Translations under genes and position numbers: made by a program
Part shown: positions 47,920 to 57,573 of the stretch, in pieces
How positions within the stretch are numbered: position 1 is the stretch's first letter
How the letters are laid out: each line of letters starts with the position of its first letter
Source: Bacillus methanolicus
GTDB lineage: Bacteria > Bacillota > Bacilli > Bacillales > Cytobacillaceae
Assembly: GCF_028888695.1 (NCBI RefSeq)
Contig: NZ_PNFF01000001.1
Span: 443,501-507,500 of the forward strand
Reading direction: 5' to 3'
Length of the DNA stretch: 64,000 nt
Notes under the pieces: generated by a model
Seen by the model: only the letters and a program-made list of their open reading frames with translations
Databases searched by the model: none
Told to the model about the DNA's origin: nothing

Positions 47920-49347
47920 ATGGCGATGAAAATAAGTTCTGAACACTTTCAAGAGCGTGTCGATAAAGGGATAAATGATTCCTTTATGCGAAGAGCAGTG
48001 TCCGGTGCACAAGAACGTCTGCAAGCCCGGCGTCTGGAGGCTGCCAGAGAACTTGGAAACTGGGAGGAGTGGCGGTCTCTCGGGGAAGAGATTCGTCAGC
48101 ACGTGCTTGAAAATTTGGATTATTACTTATATATGTTCAGTGAAAACGTTGCAAAAAGGGGAGGACATGTATTTTTCGCTGAAACTGCAGAAGAAGCAAC
48201 CGAATATATCCGGGGTGTAGTTCAGAGAAAGAATGCAAAAAAAATTGTCAAATCGAAATCAATGGTAACGGAGGAAATCAATTTAAATTCCACTCTTGAA
48301 GAAGAGGGATGCGAAGTCATCGAGACGGATTTAGGAGAATATATTTTGCAGGTGGATGACCATGATCCCCCTTCGCATATTGTTGCTCCGGCTTTACATA
48401 AAAATAAAGAACAAATCAAAGATGTATTTACAAAAAAGCTCGGCTATCAAAAAACGGAAAAACCTGAAGAGCTTGCTTGGCACGCAAGGGAGATGTTACG
48501 CAAAGAATATTTAAGTGCGGACATTGGGATTACCGGGTGTAACTTCGCTGTTGCTGAAACAGGGTCAATCAGCTTGGTCACAAACGAAGGAAACGCTGAT
48601 CTTGTTGCAGCATTACCAAAAACACAAATTACGGTAATGGGAATGGAACGGATTGTTCCTACTTTTGAGGAAATGGAAGTCCTCGTCAGCTTGCTTACAA
48701 GAAGTGCAGTCGGTCAAAAGCTTACCAGTTATATCACTGTTCTGACCGGACCAAGAGAGGAAGGAGATGTGGATGGACCTGAAGAGTTTCATCTTGTCAT
48801 CGTTGATAATGGAAGATCGAAAATATTGGGAACAGAATTTCAACCTATTTTACAATGTATTCGTTGTGCGGCATGTGTAAACGTTTGCCCTGTATATCGC
48901 CATATTGGCGGTCATTCTTACGGATCCATTTACTCCGGTCCGATTGGAGCAGTGCTCTCTCCATTATTGGGCGGATATGACGAATACAAGGAACTTCCTT
49001 ATGCCTCTACTCTTTGTGGTGCATGTACTGAAGCTTGTCCGGTAAAAATTCCTTTGCATGAACTCCTTCATAAACATAGACAAGTCATTGTTGAGAAGGA
49101 AGGAAAAGCTCCAATTTCTGAAAAATTATTGATGAAAGCGTTTGGTTTCGGCAGTTCATCTCTTTCCTTATACAAAATCGGATCAAAAATAGCTCCAACG
49201 GTCATGAACCTCTTCACAACTGAGGATAAAATTTCAAAGGGGCCAGGTCCGTTAAAAGCATGGACAGAGATTCGCGATTTTCCGGCACCAAATAAAGAGA
49301 GGTTTCGTGATTGGTTTAAAAATCGTTCAAAGGGAGATGACCAATAA
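47920..49347 (+). CDS. lutB: LutB, Fe-S lactate oxidation protein
   Basis: 475 residues from ATG 47920 ([14 protein letters not shown]) after AAGGAGAGG. N-terminal LUD domain ([18 protein letters not shown]) followed by two 4Fe-4S motifs: [14 protein letters not shown] and [14 protein letters not shown]. Probable electron-transfer subunit of the Lut complex. The stop abuts the lutC ATG. Confidence 0.95.
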   Translation: MAMKISSEHFQERVDKGINDSFMRRAVSGAQERLQARRLEAARELGNWEEWRSLGEEIRQHVLENLDYYLYMFSENVAKRGGHVFFAETAEEATEYIRGVVQRKNAKKIVKSKSMVTEEINLNSTLEEEGCEVIETDLGEYILQVDDHDPPSHIVAPALHKNKEQIKDVFTKKLGYQKTEKPEELAWHAREMLRKEYLSADIGITGCNFAVAETGSISLVTNEGNADLVAALPKTQITVMGMERIVPTFEEMEVLVSLLTRSAVGQKLTSYITVLTGPREEGDVDGPEEFHLVIVDNGRSKILGTEFQPILQCIRCAACVNVCPVYRHIGGHSYGSIYSGPIGAVLSPLLGGYDEYKELPYASTLCGACTEACPVKIPLHELLHKHRQVIVEKEGKAPISEKLLMKAFGFGSSSLSLYKIGSKIAPTVMNLFTTEDKISKGPGPLKAWTEIRDFPAPNKERFRDWFKNRSKGDDQ

Positions 49348-50067
49348 ATGCAGGGTTCGATTCAAAACAGAGAAACTTTCTTAGCGAATATTGCAAACAG
49401 GCTGGGCCGTGAACCAAAAATTTCCGGGGTTAAAAAGCCGCATTGGTTATATACACCGCAACATTCTATTTTAAAGAATGCTTCCCAGGATGAATTATTA
49501 GAAGTATTAAAAGCACAATGCATGAACATTCATACGAATTTTGTTGTTACTGATTTAACTCAATTATCCATTAAATTAAGAGAAGCTGTTTATGAATATG
49601 GAGGCGGTCCAATCGTTGCTTCGAAAGATTCCAGATTTGATCAATATGGATTATCATTACTGTTGAGGGAAGGGTTTCCTAATGAAGAAATAGATGTCCA
49701 TTTTTGGGACTATTCTATTGGTGATGAAAATATTAAAATTGCTGATCAAGCTAATGTTGGCATTATTATAAGTGACATCACTTTGGCTGAATCAGGAACC
49801 GTGGTTCTATTTAGCAGTAAAGATAAAGGAAGAACGTTAAATTTTTTACCAACAAACTTCATTGCGATCGTTCCTAAAAGCACGATTGTTCCCCGGATGA
49901 CTCAAGCAGCAAGAATCATGAGGGAAAAAGTCTTAAATGGTGAGCAAATTGCTTCCTGTGTAAACTTCATCACCGGACCAAGCAATTCTGCTGATATTGA
50001 AATGAATCTTGTTGTAGGTGTCCATGGACCGGTTAAAGCCACCTATATTGTTGTTGAGGATGTGTAG
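49348..50067 (+). CDS. lutC: LutC, LUD-domain lactate utilisation protein
   Basis: 239 residues. LUD domain throughout (VGIIISDITLAESGTVVLFSS, IVPRMTQAARIMREK, FITGPSNSADIE). Starts directly after the lutB stop, with AAAGGGAGATG inside lutB. Third subunit needed for L-lactate oxidation. Confidence 0.94.
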   Translation: MQGSIQNRETFLANIANRLGREPKISGVKKPHWLYTPQHSILKNASQDELLEVLKAQCMNIHTNFVVTDLTQLSIKLREAVYEYGGGPIVASKDSRFDQYGLSLLLREGFPNEEIDVHFWDYSIGDENIKIADQANVGIIISDITLAESGTVVLFSSKDKGRTLNFLPTNFIAIVPKSTIVPRMTQAARIMREKVLNGEQIASCVNFITGPSNSADIEMNLVVGVHGPVKATYIVVEDV

Positions 50068-50172
50068 TTTACGTCATTTCATCTGTTAAAGACATTGCGA
50101 GTATGTTGGGAGTCTTTAAGAAAACTGTTATGGTGGAGAAAGTAAGACTGTTTTCAGAAGTTTAAGGTTTAA

Positions 50173-50221
50173 CGATCTTATTAGCGCCTAGATATAATAT
50201 GAATAGGGGCTAATAAGATCG
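50173..50221. repeat. Long hairpin downstream of lutC
   Basis: CGATCTTATTAGC (50173-50185) pairs with GCTAATAAGATCG (50209-50221), extended by four more pairs after one mismatch. No T-run follows, so it is an unusual terminator or a small repeat. A second hairpin, TGAAATAA/TTATTTCA, lies at about 50230-50260. Confidence 0.55.
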
Positions 50222-50302
50222 CAATGAAATGAAATAAGCCCAGCCAAAAAGTTATTTCATTTGGCCAGACTCTTCACGTGAAGTATTTTGGAAAAACGAA
50301 TT

Positions 50303-50725
50303 TTATAAAGATTTCTTCATTGTTTTGTGCGGAATTCCCGCATCTAAAAATTCATCGGAAATCACTTCATAGTTTAAGCGGCTGTAAAAAGGGATGGCGT
50401 GAGTTTGCGCGTTTAATTTTAAGGTTGAAAAGCCTTTTTCTTTTGCAAACGATTCCATTGTTTCCATTATCGCCTTTCCGGCTCCGCTTTTCCGGTATTC
50501 TTTTAATACGCAGATCCTTTCTACTTTACCATACCCGTCGACTTCCCGAAAACGTCCGGCACCAATCGGCTGTCCATTCTCATAAGCAACAAAGTGGGTT
50601 GATGATGATTCGAATTGATCGATTTCTTCTTCTTCCGGAACATTTTGTTCGTCAATAAAAACCGTTCTACGAACAGAAAACGCATCCTCAAGCTCTTTAT
50701 CTGTTTTTACTACTTTTACGTTCAC
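50303..50725 (-). CDS. yjcF: YjcF, GNAT-family acetyltransferase
   Basis: 140 residues, GTG start at 50725 with AAAGGAAA upstream. GNAT fold: VRRTVFIDEQNVPEEEEID, acetyl-CoA loop VLKEYRKSGAGKAIMETM, ending YEVISDEFLDAGIPHKTMKK. The last segment is typical of the YjcF/ElaA-like group. Acceptor unknown. Lies 3 bp after yjcG. Confidence 0.88.
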   Translation of the reverse strand: MNVKVVKTDKELEDAFSVRRTVFIDEQNVPEEEEIDQFESSSTHFVAYENGQPIGAGRFREVDGYGKVERICVLKEYRKSGAGKAIMETMESFAKEKGFSTLKLNAQTHAIPFYSRLNYEVISDEFLDAGIPHKTMKKSL

Positions 50726-50728
50726 GTC

Positions 50729-51244
50729 TTAATTTTCCTTTCCCAGGCGAAATGTTTCATATACGGTCCACGAACCATTTTCAAGCTGATACAATAGGTG
50801 AAAACGGTTAATCATTTCCTCATGATCGACTGATTGCATTCTCAATGAGCCATAAACATCAGAATACTCGTCATTTGATAAATTTTGGCCGATTGTAATG
50901 TGCGGAACAAAAGAATACTCCGGTTTTTCATTTACGAACTCAGCGTGAATATCGTTGTATAAACTTTCGAGCTCTTTTGTTTTCTCTACTTTTAAATAGA
51001 TGACATTGTTAACCGGATAAAAGGAGCTGATCTTTAAAACCCGCAAACGAAAAGGATTGTTTTTCTCAGCAATATTACTTAGCTTTTGAGACATTTCATT
51101 CGCTTGTTCTTCCGTTGCTTCAAAGGCGTTTTTTAAAGTCAAATGTGGAGGAATAAGAGCATAGTGCGGGTCATACCGTTTCCGATAAGAGTTAGCGAAA
51201 TCTTGAAGTTTTTTTGACGGGAAAATAGCAATACCGAATTTCAT
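50729..51244 (-). CDS. yjcG: YjcG, 2H-family phosphoesterase
   Basis: 171 residues, the B. subtilis length, from ATG 51244 ([16 protein letters not shown]), 9 nt after GGAGG. Two HxT motifs, PPHLTLK and VPHITIG, define the 2H (2'-5' RNA ligase-like) fold. Substrate unknown. Cotranscribed with yjcF. Confidence 0.9.
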   Translation of the reverse strand: MKFGIAIFPSKKLQDFANSYRKRYDPHYALIPPHLTLKNAFEATEEQANEMSQKLSNIAEKNNPFRLRVLKISSFYPVNNVIYLKVEKTKELESLYNDIHAEFVNEKPEYSFVPHITIGQNLSNDEYSDVYGSLRMQSVDHEEMINRFHLLYQLENGSWTVYETFRLGKEN

Positions 51245-51446
51245 ATTCAAATACCTCCAATTTTAGGATCTATGCAAACAAGATCATTATCCAAAAATAG
51301 CAACCAGCTACCTAACGTGAGAAAATAAAAATATGAATAATATTATAACAAATTTTTGAAATATATATTAATATTATTATACTCTTCCTTGTGAGAAAAT
51401 ACATACTATAACGTTAAATAAGAAATGAAGATTTACGCTGAACGAA

Positions 51447-51477
51447 GAGAACCCGCCTAATAATGAGCCGGGTTCTT
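51447..51477 (-). terminator. Terminator of the glnQHMP-type operon
   Basis: GAACCCG (51449-51455) pairs with CGGGTTC (51469-51475). On the minus strand it lies immediately past the last permease stop. Confidence 0.75.
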
Positions 51478-52128
51478 TTAAATACTTTTCGCTTCCAGTC
51501 TCCGAGCAATGATTGAGAGCGTGTAGTTAACAGCAAAATACATAAGTGCCACCAAAAGAAATATCGGAATGATGTAGGAAGTTTTTTGGCCGTTTATGAT
51601 TTGTGCATTATGGGTGAGTTCCGGAAGTGCAATAACAACGGCAAGTGATGTGTCTTTTAACAGCGAAATAAACTGGCTGACAATCGGCGGTACCATTCTG
51701 CGAAGCGCTTGAGGCATAATAATGTACCTAAGTGTCTGGGTATAGTTGAGCCCTGATGAACGGGCTGCTTCAATTTGCCCTTTATCAATCGAATTCAAAC
51801 CGCTCCGAATAATTTCCGATAGCATGGCCGATTCGAAAATCGTTAAAGCTGTTATTGCGGATACAGTGATGCTAAGTGTAATACCAATGTCCTGTAAGGC
51901 AAAATATGTAAAAAAAATAATCAATAGGAGCGGTAAATTTCTGATTGCTTCAACGATCAGGGTGAGCAATTTGGAAATAATAGGTATTTTTGCGTATCGT
52001 AACGTTCCTATCAAGCCTCCGATAAGAAAACTTAAGATAATTGAAAAGAAGGCTACTTTAAGTGTAACATAAAAGCCTTCAAGCAGAAATTTTAGATGAT
52101 CGGGTGAGTATGCACCAATAAAGTCCAT
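51478..52128 (-). CDS. glnP: Amino-acid ABC transporter permease (GlnP type)
   Basis: 216 residues from ATG 52128 (MDFIGAYSPDHLKFLLEG), after AAAGGGGGCGA. HisM/GlnP-like permease with EAA loop IEAARSSGLNYTQTLRYIIMPQA and IRNLPLLLIIFF. Probably glutamine or another polar amino acid; specificity cannot be read directly. Last gene of the operon. Confidence 0.88.
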   Translation of the reverse strand: MDFIGAYSPDHLKFLLEGFYVTLKVAFFSIILSFLIGGLIGTLRYAKIPIISKLLTLIVEAIRNLPLLLIIFFTYFALQDIGITLSITVSAITALTIFESAMLSEIIRSGLNSIDKGQIEAARSSGLNYTQTLRYIIMPQALRRMVPPIVSQFISLLKDTSLAVVIALPELTHNAQIINGQKTSYIIPIFLLVALMYFAVNYTLSIIARRLEAKSI

Positions 52129-52141
52129 TTCGTCGCCCCCT

Positions 52142-52795
52142 TTAAAAGCTTTTTGCCAGGAGTTTTTCGAGATATCCAACCCCAAGGCTTAATGGTACAG
52201 TAAGGATTAGATAGAACAATGCGACAAATATATAAACGTCAAATACAACCAATGTTTTAGAAGAAACAAGGTCTGCATGGTACATAAGATCCAAGCCTGC
52301 CACCACTGCTAATATGGATGAGTTTTTAACAAGATTAATAAATTGGTTTCCTATTGGCGGTATAACAATTTTGATGGCTTGTGGCAAAATGATCAATCTC
52401 ATTGCCTGATTGTATGTTAAACCTGAGGATCTTGCCGCTTCCATTTGGCCTTTCGGTACGGCCTGGATGCCTGCGCGAATAGCTTCGGCAATAAACGCTG
52501 CCGTATAGATCGAAAGGGCGATCGTTCCGGCTGCAAACCCGCTGAATGTCAAACCAAGCACAGGAGTCCCGACAAAGAAGAAAAAGGTGATAATTAAAAG
52601 TGGAATATTTCGAATAAATTCAACATATGCAGTTCCAATCCAGTTCAAAGGCTTAATCGGGGAAATTCTCATGATTGCAATTACCGTTCCGAGCAGGAAG
52701 CTCGCTGCGAGTGCAATGACACTTGCAAGAACCGTGTTTTTAAATCCCTCCAAAAACATATCAATATTTTTTGTTAATATTGAAAAATCCATCAT
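52142..52795 (-). CDS. glnM: Amino-acid ABC transporter permease (GlnM type)
   Basis: 217 residues; RBS AGAGGTG. Paralogous to the next permease: IRNIPLLIITFFFFVG, MEAARSSGLTYNQAMRLIILPQA. Heterodimer with GlnP is expected. A palindromic repeat of about 86 bp separates it from the binding-protein gene, which may alter the ratio of the products. Confidence 0.88.
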   Translation of the reverse strand: MMDFSILTKNIDMFLEGFKNTVLASVIALAASFLLGTVIAIMRISPIKPLNWIGTAYVEFIRNIPLLIITFFFFVGTPVLGLTFSGFAAGTIALSIYTAAFIAEAIRAGIQAVPKGQMEAARSSGLTYNQAMRLIILPQAIKIVIPPIGNQFINLVKNSSILAVVAGLDLMYHADLVSSKTLVVFDVYIFVALFYLILTVPLSLGVGYLEKLLAKSF

Positions 52796-52818
52796 TAAAA
52801 AACACCTCTTTCGGCTAA

Positions 52819-52946
52819 TCAGGGGGAGCGACTTAAAAGCAAAGGGTCAGACCCCTCCAATACAACATATAGACAATCACTAATAAAACCATTCTATATA
52901 TTGTCATTGTTGGAGGGAGTCAGACCCTTATGTGGCAGCCCCCTGA
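52819..52946. repeat. Nested palindromic dispersed repeat between glnH and glnM
   Basis: Core 52843-52928: AGGGTCAGACCCCTCCAA at one end and TTGGAGGGAGTCAGACCCT at the other, with inner complementary ATATAG/CTATAT. An outer pair TCAGGGGG (52819-52826) and CCCCCTGA (52939-52946) extends the hairpin. A shortened copy, in the opposite orientation, lies at 37301-37374. Confidence 0.8.
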
Positions 52947-52962
52947 ATGAACAAATTTTTCT

Positions 52963-53799
52963 TTATTTCGAAAAATCTTCCTTAATCCACTTTTTGTAGA
53001 TTTTGTCATATTCACCATTAGACTTTATTGTTTTAAGCGCTTTGTTCAGCTCATCCAGCAGTTCTTTTTCACCTTTTTTCACCGCGATTCCGTATGGTTC
53101 ATCGGTAAAGGTTCCGCCGACAAGATGGAAGGAAGGATTCTCATCAGCCATCCCGTAGAGAATGGCGTTATCAGTAGTTAGTGCGTCACCTTGGCCTGAT
53201 TTAAGAGCTGTAAATGCTTCTGCATAGTTTTCAAACTCCAATACTGTTGCTTCCGGCGCTTTTTCACGGATGTTTTGGGAGGAAGTAGAACCTTTAACTG
53301 CCAATACTTTCGTTCCTTTTTTAATGTCTTCCAATCCCTTAATCGGACTGTCCTTTTTAACAAGGAGAGATTGGCCAGCTTCAAAGTATACATCCGTAAA
53401 ATCAACTTCTTTTTTGCGTTCTTCTGTAATTGTCATTGTTGCAACAATTGCATCAATATCACCTTTTTGAAGCAATGGAATCCTTGTTTTTGAAGTAACC
53501 TCTTTAAATTCCACTTTTGATTCATCCCCGAGGATTTCCTTCGCAAGCGCCTTGGCAATATCAATATCAAATCCTTCCACTTCTCCGGTGCTAGGGTTCT
53601 TTAGCCCGAACAATCTTGTATCATGCTTAACACCGAAAATAATTTTGTCACGTTCTTTGATGGTTTCGAGTGTATTTTTCGCACTCTCGCTGCTGCCTCC
53701 GTTTGCCTCTTCAGTTTTCTTGCTGCCGCAGGCTGCCAGCATGACAACCGCCAACAATGAAATAAATGCAAGTTTAAGAAACTTCTTTGTTTTAGCCAT
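52963..53799 (-). CDS. glnH: Amino-acid-binding lipoprotein (GlnH type)
   Basis: 278 residues. Signal peptide with lipobox MLAAC (Cys24), low-complexity linker, then a family 3 solute-binding domain: EGFDIDIAKALAKEI, DAIVATMTITEERKKEVDFTD, DEPYGIAVKKG. Captures substrate outside the membrane for GlnMP/GlnQ. Confidence 0.9.
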   Translation of the reverse strand: MAKTKKFLKLAFISLLAVVMLAACGSKKTEEANGGSSESAKNTLETIKERDKIIFGVKHDTRLFGLKNPSTGEVEGFDIDIAKALAKEILGDESKVEFKEVTSKTRIPLLQKGDIDAIVATMTITEERKKEVDFTDVYFEAGQSLLVKKDSPIKGLEDIKKGTKVLAVKGSTSSQNIREKAPEATVLEFENYAEAFTALKSGQGDALTTDNAILYGMADENPSFHLVGGTFTDEPYGIAVKKGEKELLDELNKALKTIKSNGEYDKIYKKWIKEDFSK

Positions 53800-53816
53800 G
53801 ATTTTTCCTCCTAAAA

Positions 53817-54545
53817 TTAATGATTTAATATACGGCTGAGAAAAATTTTCGCCCTTTCTTCTTTCGGGTTGGCGAAAAACTCAGCCGGTGCTGCCTCTTC
53901 AAGAATCTGTCCATGGTCCATAAAGACAATTCTGTCAGCCACTTCTTTTGCAAATCCCATTTCGTGAGTAACAACCACCATTGTCATTCCCTCTTTCGCC
54001 AGCGTCTTCATAACATCGAGCACTTCTCCAATCATTTCAGGATCGAGAGCAGAGGTTGGTTCATCAAAAAGCATGATCTCCGGCTTCATCGCAAGACCTC
54101 TTGCGATGGCAACCCTTTGCTGCTGCCCTCCGGAAAGCTGGGAGGGATAGGAATTAGCTTTATCAGGTATTCCTACCTTTTTTAAATAAAACTCTGCTGT
54201 TTCTTTTGCTTCTTTATCAGATTTTCCAAGCACCTTCATTGGCGCAAGAGTAATGTTTTCAAGCACTGTCTTGTGAGGGTATAAATGAAAATGCTGAAAA
54301 ACCATTCCAATATTGCGCCTTAATTTATTAATGTCTGTTTTTTTATCATTAACGGGAATACCATTTACCGTTAAAGATCCGCTTGAAATCGTTTCAAGAC
54401 CGTTAATGCATCGAAGCAACGTACTTTTTCCCGAACCGGAAGGGCCGATTACGACGACAACTTCGCCTTTGCTAATTTTAAGATTAATATTTTTTAAGAC
54501 ATGAAAATCACCGTAATATTTATTTACGTTATCAAAGACTATCAT
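53817..54545 (-). CDS. glnQ: Amino-acid ABC transporter ATPase (GlnQ type)
   Basis: 242 residues. Walker [11 protein letters not shown]-loop [12 protein letters not shown], signature LSGGQQQR, Walker [16 protein letters not shown]-loop THE. RBS AAAAGGGGC. First gene of glnQ-H-M-P, 17 bp before glnH. Confidence 0.93.
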   Translation of the reverse strand: MIVFDNVNKYYGDFHVLKNINLKISKGEVVVVIGPSGSGKSTLLRCINGLETISSGSLTVNGIPVNDKKTDINKLRRNIGMVFQHFHLYPHKTVLENITLAPMKVLGKSDKEAKETAEFYLKKVGIPDKANSYPSQLSGGQQQRVAIARGLAMKPEIMLFDEPTSALDPEMIGEVLDVMKTLAKEGMTMVVVTHEMGFAKEVADRIVFMDHGQILEEAAPAEFFANPKEERAKIFLSRILNH

Positions 54546-54732
54546 CTTTTTGCCCCTTTTATAAATTATTTATAAAAATTAGAATAATTACTAAAATCAA
54601 TTTATTCAGAAAAATTTTAATATATTAAAATTATAAACGAGTGTGAAGGAAATCGTCAAACCATTCCATTAATACAGTTTTTTGGTTTTTTTGCAAGTGA
54701 AAAGGCTTTCATCCATAAGGGGTAAGAGAAAA

Positions 54733-55095
54733 ATGACCGGTTTTCATTATCTTTTTTCGTTTTCCTCTCATTGGATTATGGCGATGTTCGGTATTTTAGT
54801 GGGAAGTTTTTTCTCTGTTTCCCGGTTTTCATCAAGCCGTTATGCATGGCTGTCTGCAGTTTTAGTGATTGTTATTTCTTTGGCTCATGAATCTTTAGTG
54901 GAATTTCAACCCATGCTGGAATGGGTCCTGCTAGTGCTTCCGCCGGTTGCAGTGGTACTAAAGTATATGGGGGACGGGGATATACTGATAGGAATCGATA
55001 CTTTAATAGACATCATTCATGTTGTATTATACGTAATTGCGGGATCAGCTTTTGTGATGTGGAGGTTTGGAGGGAGGATCAGTAAAAATACATAA
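54733..55095 (+). CDS. Membrane protein, unknown
   Basis: 120 residues from ATG 54733; AAGGGG lies 10 nt upstream. About four TM helices (WIMAMFGILVGSFFSVSRF, YAWLSAVLVIVISLAHE, MLEWVLLVLPPVAVVLKY, DIIHVVLYVIAGSAFVMW) and a basic C-terminus. No family recognised. Diverges from glnQ. Followed by GAGGGGAA/TTCCCCTC hairpin at 55102-55127. Confidence 0.65.
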   Translation: MTGFHYLFSFSSHWIMAMFGILVGSFFSVSRFSSSRYAWLSAVLVIVISLAHESLVEFQPMLEWVLLVLPPVAVVLKYMGDGDILIGIDTLIDIIHVVLYVIAGSAFVMWRFGGRISKNT

Positions 55096-55101
55096 ATTAT
55101 T

Positions 55102-55127
55102 GAGGGGAATGATCGATTTTTCCCCTC
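55102..55127. terminator. Hairpin after 54733 gene
   Basis: GAGGGGAA (55102-55109) pairs with TTCCCCTC (55120-55127). Few T residues follow, so it is a moderate terminator candidate. Confidence 0.55.
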
Positions 55128-55161
55128 TAATAAACAAAATACTAATTTTTTTAAAAGAATC

Positions 55162-55189
55162 TTGACTTTTTTCATATAATGGATATAAT
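55162..55189 (+). promoter_or_regulatory. Promoter of tRNA-Val
   Basis: TTGACT-N16-TATAAT, with a predicted start about 60 nt before the mature tRNA. Confidence 0.6.
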
Positions 55190-55255
55190 TAAATTCGTGG
55201 CTGAAAGAGAATTAGATATGAAAGGGTTTTAGCCAGCTATAGACAATTTTAATAT

Positions 55256-55328
55256 GATCTGTTAGCTCAGCTGGGAGAGCACAACCTTGACAGGGTTGGG
55301 GTCGGCGGTTCGAGCCCGTCACAGATCA
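55256..55328 (+). tRNA. trnV: tRNA-Val (anticodon GAC)
   Basis: Cloverleaf is complete: acceptor GATCTGT/ACAGATC, D arm GCTC-AGCTGGGA-GAGC, anticodon stem CAACC/GGTTG with loop TTGACAG (anticodon GAC, reads GTC/GTT), T arm GGCGG-TTCGAGC-CCGTC. CCA is not encoded. It is a solitary tRNA gene with its own promoter and terminator. Confidence 0.92.
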
Positions 55329-55338
55329 TCACAAGAAT

Positions 55339-55371
55339 TCCTGACATTCAAATTGATGTCAGGATTTTTTT
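55339..55371 (+). terminator. Terminator after tRNA-Val
   Basis: TCCTGACAT (55339-55347) pairs with ATGTCAGGA (55356-55364), followed by T7. Confidence 0.9.
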
Positions 55372-55821
55372 GTGTATAAATGCGAACTTATGTGCTGCAA
55401 TGAAATTATTGATAAGGAAGCCGAAAAGGCTACTTTAAAAACTAAAGGGGTCTGGAGCGATTTCAGAGGATCCGGATCAACTGCAAATTCTAATTGAATA
55501 CGGTATGAAATATAGAGCGATAGCGCGGTAGCTGCTAAAATTTATAAATTTTTGTGTCTACTTTAATGACGTAATATCACAGGTACTAATAATAAAATGA
55601 AGCGTTTGTTAAACAAGTCAATTAAGAATGATCAAACTTTTTTATAAAACAGTTCTTTCACTGAATATAAAAAGAATTTATTTTAATTCAACTCTTTAAT
55701 TTGTCATAATCTAACTTAAAGTTGTTTTGGAAAGCGGGGATAATGCCTCGCTTTTTCTATTTATACGGTGAAAATGTGCGTACAAATTAATATGTAGTAT
55801 AAACGAGGAAATTTTATAAAA
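55372..55821. other. Intergenic region between tRNA-Val and fabHB
   Basis: About 450 bp, AT-rich, stops in all frames and no recognisable remnant. No repeat of the tRNA 3' end that would mark an attachment site was seen. Confidence 0.5.
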
Positions 55822-55840
55822 ATTATTACCAAGTCATAGG
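55822..55840 (+). promoter_or_regulatory. FapR-like site upstream of fabHB
   Basis: ATTATTACCAAGTCATAGG shares TACCAAGTCATA with the fabHA site at 5419-5437. It is more degenerate at both ends. It lies 46 bp before the start. Confidence 0.55.
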
Positions 55841-55886
55841 AATAGGTGATAAAATAGGTAAAGATATAAAGCGAGGTGATTTTTCT

Positions 55887-56870
55887 ATGTATAAATCAAA
55901 AGCACGTATTACTGCGATAGGTTCGTATGTTCCGGAACGGCGGTTAACAAATTACGATTTAGAAGAAATAGTCGAAACAAATGATGAATGGATTGTTAAA
56001 CGTACTGGAATAAAAGAACGAAGAATAGCACATGAAGAGGAGTTTACAAGTGATATAAGTTATAAAGCTGTAAAGAATTTAATGGAACGATACGATAAAT
56101 CAGTCGATGATGTGGATATGATTATCGTCTGTACATTTACTCCTGACTTCAAAACTCCGAGCGTAGCTTCTTTAATCCAAGCAAAGTTAGGTATTAAGAA
56201 CACAGGGGCTATTGATTTAAACGCTGCTTGTGCAGGATTTACTTATGGATTGTATGTAGCCAATGGGTTGATAACATCTGGTTTAAACAAGAAAATTCTT
56301 GTTATCGGTGCTGATACATTATCTAAAATTACTGACTATACAGACAGAACAACCTGTGTACTATTTGGAGATGGTGGAGGAGCAGTTCTCGTTGAATATG
56401 ATGAACAACAACCAAGTTTTATTTCTTCACATTTAGGTTCGGAAGGAGAAGGTGGAAATAAGTTATATTCTACACATTTGTCTAAATGTATAAACGGTGA
56501 AGAATTAATAGTTAGTGGTTATATTGTTCAAAACGGTCGAGAGGTCTACAAGTGGGCTGTTACAACCGTACCAATAGGAATGCAATCTTTTATGAAAAAA
56601 ACTTCAATAGATTTAAAAGATGTTGATTGGTTTGTTCCTCATAGTGCAAATTTAAGAATGATTGAGTCTATATGTGAAAGAAGCGGGTTTCCTATTGAGC
56701 GGACATTATATAGCATGGTCGATTATGGAAATACTTCATCAGCAACCATACCATTGTCATTAGATAAAGGTGTACGTGAAGGGAAAATAAGAAATGGTAA
56801 TAATCTTTTATTATATGGCTTCGGAGGTGGTTTAGCGCATGCAGGATTGCTTATCAATTGGACTCTTTAA
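55887..56870 (+). CDS. fabHB: Beta-ketoacyl-ACP synthase III, second copy (FabHB)
   Basis: 327 residues, RBS GCGAGGTGAT. KAS III triad: Cys in NAACAGFTYG, His in VPHSANLRM, Asn in YGNTSSATIP. The PHSAN variant, rather than PHQAN of FabHA, is what I recall for B. subtilis FabHB. Starts fatty-acid synthesis from branched or short acyl-CoA primers; redundant with fabHA. It stands apart from other lipid genes, next to decayed genes, with a FapR-like box. Confidence 0.92.
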   Translation: MYKSKARITAIGSYVPERRLTNYDLEEIVETNDEWIVKRTGIKERRIAHEEEFTSDISYKAVKNLMERYDKSVDDVDMIIVCTFTPDFKTPSVASLIQAKLGIKNTGAIDLNAACAGFTYGLYVANGLITSGLNKKILVIGADTLSKITDYTDRTTCVLFGDGGGAVLVEYDEQQPSFISSHLGSEGEGGNKLYSTHLSKCINGEELIVSGYIVQNGREVYKWAVTTVPIGMQSFMKKTSIDLKDVDWFVPHSANLRMIESICERSGFPIERTLYSMVDYGNTSSATIPLSLDKGVREGKIRNGNNLLLYGFGGGLAHAGLLINWTL

Positions 56871-56881
56871 GGTGAAAATGA

Positions 56882-57184
56882 GTCGCTATAAAACAAGTGG
56901 CAATTACAATTGCACAGCTTTCAAAAGTCCCAATTATACCGGCAGCATATATAGGACCGAACAATTTAATGGAACTCTTCTTTAGAAAAATAGCCTGTCT
57001 TATATTTGGTGGACGAATACATATTACCACGACAGATAAGGAAGAAATGACAGTAGAATTCGGGAGTAGTTCCACGTACGGAGCTATTCTTTTTTTGTGC
57101 TCCAAAACGAATAACAAAAATTTCCATTGGCAGGATGTACATCTATACCCAATAATAGTAATTAAGTGGTTTAGTCTTTTTTGA
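56882..57184 (+). pseudogene. Remnant of a PlsC-type acyltransferase (C-terminal part)
   Basis: A frame open from 56882, without start or ribosome site, encodes VAITIAQLSKVPIIPAAY, then IGPNN and FFRKIACLIFGGRIHI. This resembles the region near the end of lysophosphatidate acyltransferases (AxxxAQxSxVPIxPAAY...FGxPI). The N-terminal HxxxxD motif is missing. After about 57060 similarity fades. Function lost; identification is moderate. Confidence 0.45.
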
Positions 57185-57419
57185 AAGACCCCCTCATGGA
57201 GAAAACATGAGTGGATTAGAAGCATACATAATGAATATGTACACCAAGCCAGATTTTAGAGGGCAGGGAATAGCCCGTTCTTTATTAGAAGAGTGTATTT
57301 CATACTGTAAATCATTAGGAGTGGAACGAATATGGCTACATGCTTCTTCAGACGGTTATTCTCTTTATAAGAAAATGGGATTTATTGAAAAAAATTCAGA
57401 AATAGAATTGATTTTGTAA
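57162..57419 (+). pseudogene. GNAT acetyltransferase lacking its N-terminal half
   Basis: The open frame gives LSGLVFFERPPHGENMSGLE, then AYIMNMYTKPDFRGQGIARSLLEE and YSLYKKMGFIEKNSE: GNAT strand 4, the acetyl-CoA loop (RGQGIA) and the C-terminus. Residues before strand 4 (about 60) are missing, and a stop lies at 57159-57161. The ATG at 57207 would give only 70 residues. Most likely a deletion joined it to the acyltransferase remnant. Confidence 0.6.
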
Positions 57420-57573
57420 TTTGGTTTTTCAATTTACGGATACTTTAACTAGCTCAAAACCATCATTTGGGGCTCTTTTTTTAATTGAACCTAAAGGGAG
57501 GCAGCATTAGTTGACAAGAAGTGAAAATTATTGTTCTCTGAAGTTAGATAATTCTAAAAAAGGGGAATATTTA

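Noticed and set aside
55256-55328. tRNA-Val as an integration site of a genomic island
   Set aside because: No duplicated tRNA 3' end and no integrase within the window.
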